This document shows positions 3,757-5,099 of a stretch of 5,099 nucleotides of DNA, in pieces. The DNA is taken from assembly GCA_021325695.1 (NCBI GenBank), contig JAJTCR010000148.1:1-5099 (forward strand). The letters run 5' to 3'. The notes beneath the pieces are model-generated. The model was not told the DNA's origin. It saw nothing but the letters and a program-made list of their open reading frames with translations, and did not search any database. Positions within the stretch are counted from its first letter, which is position 1. Every line of letters begins with the position of its first letter. The position numbers and the translations under genes were made by a program. Source of the DNA: Steroidobacteraceae bacterium (lineage in GTDB: Bacteria; Pseudomonadota; Gammaproteobacteria; Steroidobacterales; Steroidobacteraceae).

Positions 3757-5099
3757 CCGGCCGTCGCTTCGGCCCGAACGAGACCGTGGACTTCGTCGTG
3801 GTCGGGTCGGGTGCCGCCGGCGGCGTCATGGCGCGCGAGTTGTCGCGGGCCGGGCTCACGGTGCTGGTGCTCGAACAAGGTCCACGCCTCACGGCCGCGG
3901 ACTTCGGCCACGACGAATTCGACACCTGGTTCAATTCCGGCTTGAGCAACAAGCTCGACACCAACCCGCAGACTTTCCGCAGTTCCGAAGGCGCGCCCGC
4001 CCGGCGGGTCCGGGACTTTCCCGCCGCCTGGTACGCGCCGATGGTCGGCGGCAGCAGCAACCACTTCACGGGCAACTTCTGGCGCTTCCACGAAGTGGAC
4101 TTCGACGAACGCAGTCGCCTCGGCCCGATTCCCGGCACGACGTTCGAGGACTGGCCCATCACCTACGATGAGCTCGAGCCGTACTACACCAAGGTCGAGT
4201 GGGACGTCGGCGTGTCGGGACTCGCCGGCGCCAGCCCGTTCGATCCCCCGCGCAGCAAGCCCTACCCGATGCCGCCATTGCCGGTGAAATCCTCGGGCGT
4301 GTTGTTCGAGCGGGGTGCGCTCAAGCTCGGCCTGCACCCGTTTCCGGCCCCGATGGCGATCGCCTCGGTGCCTTATCGCGACCGCCCGGCGTGCCAGCAC
4401 TGCGGCTTCTGCATCGGCTACGGCTGCGAGATGCGCGCGAAATCCTCGGCGCTCTACACGACGCTGCCGGACGCCGAGGCGACCGGCAACTGCGAGATCC
4501 GGCCATCGAGCTACGTCGCACGCATCGAGGCCGGTCGGGCGGGCCGGGTGACCGGCGTCACCTATTTCGATGCCGGGAAACACGAACACTTCCAGAAAGC
4601 CCGCGCGGTGGCGGTCTGCGCGAACGGCGCCGAGTCGGCGCGCCTGCTGCTGATGTCGGCCGACACGAGGCACCCCGAGGGCCTTGCGAACTCGAGCGGC
4701 ATGGTCGGGCGCAACCTCATGTTCAACACCTACGCGCAGGTGCACGCGCTGTTCGAGCACGAGCTCAACGAGTTCAAGAGCGTGCAGGTCACGCGCATCC
4801 TGCACGATTTCTATGAGGCGGATCCGCAGCGCGGCTGCTACGGCGGTGGCGGACTCGACGCACGCAGCGGGCCGATGCCGCTGGCGTGGGGCGCGTTTGC
4901 GCCCCCGCCCGGCCGGCGCTGGGGGGCGCCCCTCAAGGAATTGCTCGCGGCGATGCCGCGCGCGATGGTGATCGCGACGCACGGCACGTCACTGCCGCTC
5001 GTCTCCAATCGCGTCGACCTCAATCCCGCGCTCGAGGACGCGTGGGGCCTGCCGGCGCTGCGCGTGACGTACCGCGATCACCCCGACGACCTGGCCTTC
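3753..5099 (+). CDS. GMC-family FAD oxidoreductase, catalytic subunit (3' truncated)
   Basis: The frame is open for 449 codons to the window end. The N-terminus holds the FAD-binding Rossmann motif GSGAAGG (18-24) with the ribose-binding Glu41 ending strand 2. The second GMC signature region is YAPMVGGSSNHFTGNFWRF (94-112), followed by the W-P-I-(T/S)-Y-x-E-L-E-P-Y-Y block (134-145). Cysteines 214, 217, 220 and 225 form CxxCxxCxxxxC. The segment VAVCANGAESARLLLMS matches the family's FAD-domain strand and helix. The last visible residues, GLPALRVTYRDHPDDLAF, begin the C-terminal domain; the catalytic His and His/Asn pair lie beyond the window. Comparable dehydrogenases have about 530-590 residues. 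There is no signal peptide, so export with the Tat-bearing subunit 3 is likely. It would oxidise an alcohol or sugar and pass electrons to a cytochrome or quinone; the substrate is not known. Confidence 0.95.
   Translation, partial: MTGRRFGPNETVDFVVVGSGAAGGVMARELSRAGLTVLVLEQGPRLTAADFGHDEFDTWFNSGLSNKLDTNPQTFRSSEGAPARRVRDFPAAWYAPMVGGSSNHFTGNFWRFHEVDFDERSRLGPIPGTTFEDWPITYDELEPYYTKVEWDVGVSGLAGASPFDPPRSKPYPMPPLPVKSSGVLFERGALKLGLHPFPAPMAIASVPYRDRPACQHCGFCIGYGCEMRAKSSALYTTLPDAEATGNCEIRPSSYVARIEAGRAGRVTGVTYFDAGKHEHFQKARAVAVCANGAESARLLLMSADTRHPEGLANSSGMVGRNLMFNTYAQVHALFEHELNEFKSVQVTRILHDFYEADPQRGCYGGGGLDARSGPMPLAWGAFAPPPGRRWGAPLKELLAAMPRAMVIATHGTSLPLVSNRVDLNPALEDAWGLPALRVTYRDHPDDLAF

Noticed and set aside
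4899..4929. 8-bp GC inverted repeat (GCGCCCCC / GGGGGCGC) with an inner CCGGCCGG palindrome
   Set aside because: It lies in the GMC coding frame and encodes a Pro/Gly/Ala loop, so GC-rich codon choice explains it without a regulatory role.
3705..4982. 425-codon minus-strand open frame opposite the GMC gene
   Set aside because: The plus strand gives an unambiguous GMC protein with FAD motif; the opposite frame is an Arg/Ala/Val-rich shadow typical of high-GC genes.
1..5099. CRISPR array, transposon ends, tRNA or rRNA genes, phage or defence genes
   Set aside because: I saw no regular direct repeats, no transposase or integrase motifs and no cloverleaf sequences on either strand; all long stretches are explained by the six genes.

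Overview
The window is a GC-rich stretch (about two thirds G+C by eye) of an ordinary bacterial chromosome. Six protein-coding genes are supported; the first and last run off the window ends. I see no RNA gene, CRISPR array, insertion sequence, integrase or other mobile-element mark. The envelope-type genes (MscS channel, lipoprotein with a lipobox, Tat-exported redox subunit), strong G/C at third codon positions and clear Shine-Dalgarno sites suggest a Gram-negative, aerobic bacterium, most likely Pseudomonadota (beta or gamma). No marker gene is present, so this placement is tentative.

Left part (1-1670, + strand): the C-terminal end of an MscS-family mechanosensitive channel; then a 178-residue glycine-zipper protein with its own gap and ribosome binding site; then a 189-residue exported cupin protein. 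Gaps of 150-200 bases containing hairpins separate these genes, so they are probably three transcription units rather than one operon.

Middle (1685-2937, - strand): a small VOC/glyoxalase-fold protein followed, 56 bases downstream, by a GTG-started lipoprotein with a charged coiled coil. The lipoprotein converges on the cupin gene; only 14 bases separate the two stop codons, and an imperfect hairpin spans them.

Right part (3130-5099, + strand): after a 192-base divergent intergenic region comes a two-gene operon joined by an ATGA stop/start overlap. It encodes a Tat-signal gluconate 2-dehydrogenase subunit 3-like protein and a GMC-family FAD oxidoreductase cut by the window end. The large subunit has no signal peptide of its own and carries a CxxCxxCxxxxC cluster, which fits a periplasmic, possibly Fe-S-containing sugar or alcohol dehydrogenase exported with its small partner. 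The substrate cannot be read from the sequence.

I find no convincing new biological system. The most rewarding points are the cysteine cluster and co-export of the GMC pair, the exported cupin with four cysteines, and the uncharacterised coiled-coil lipoprotein.
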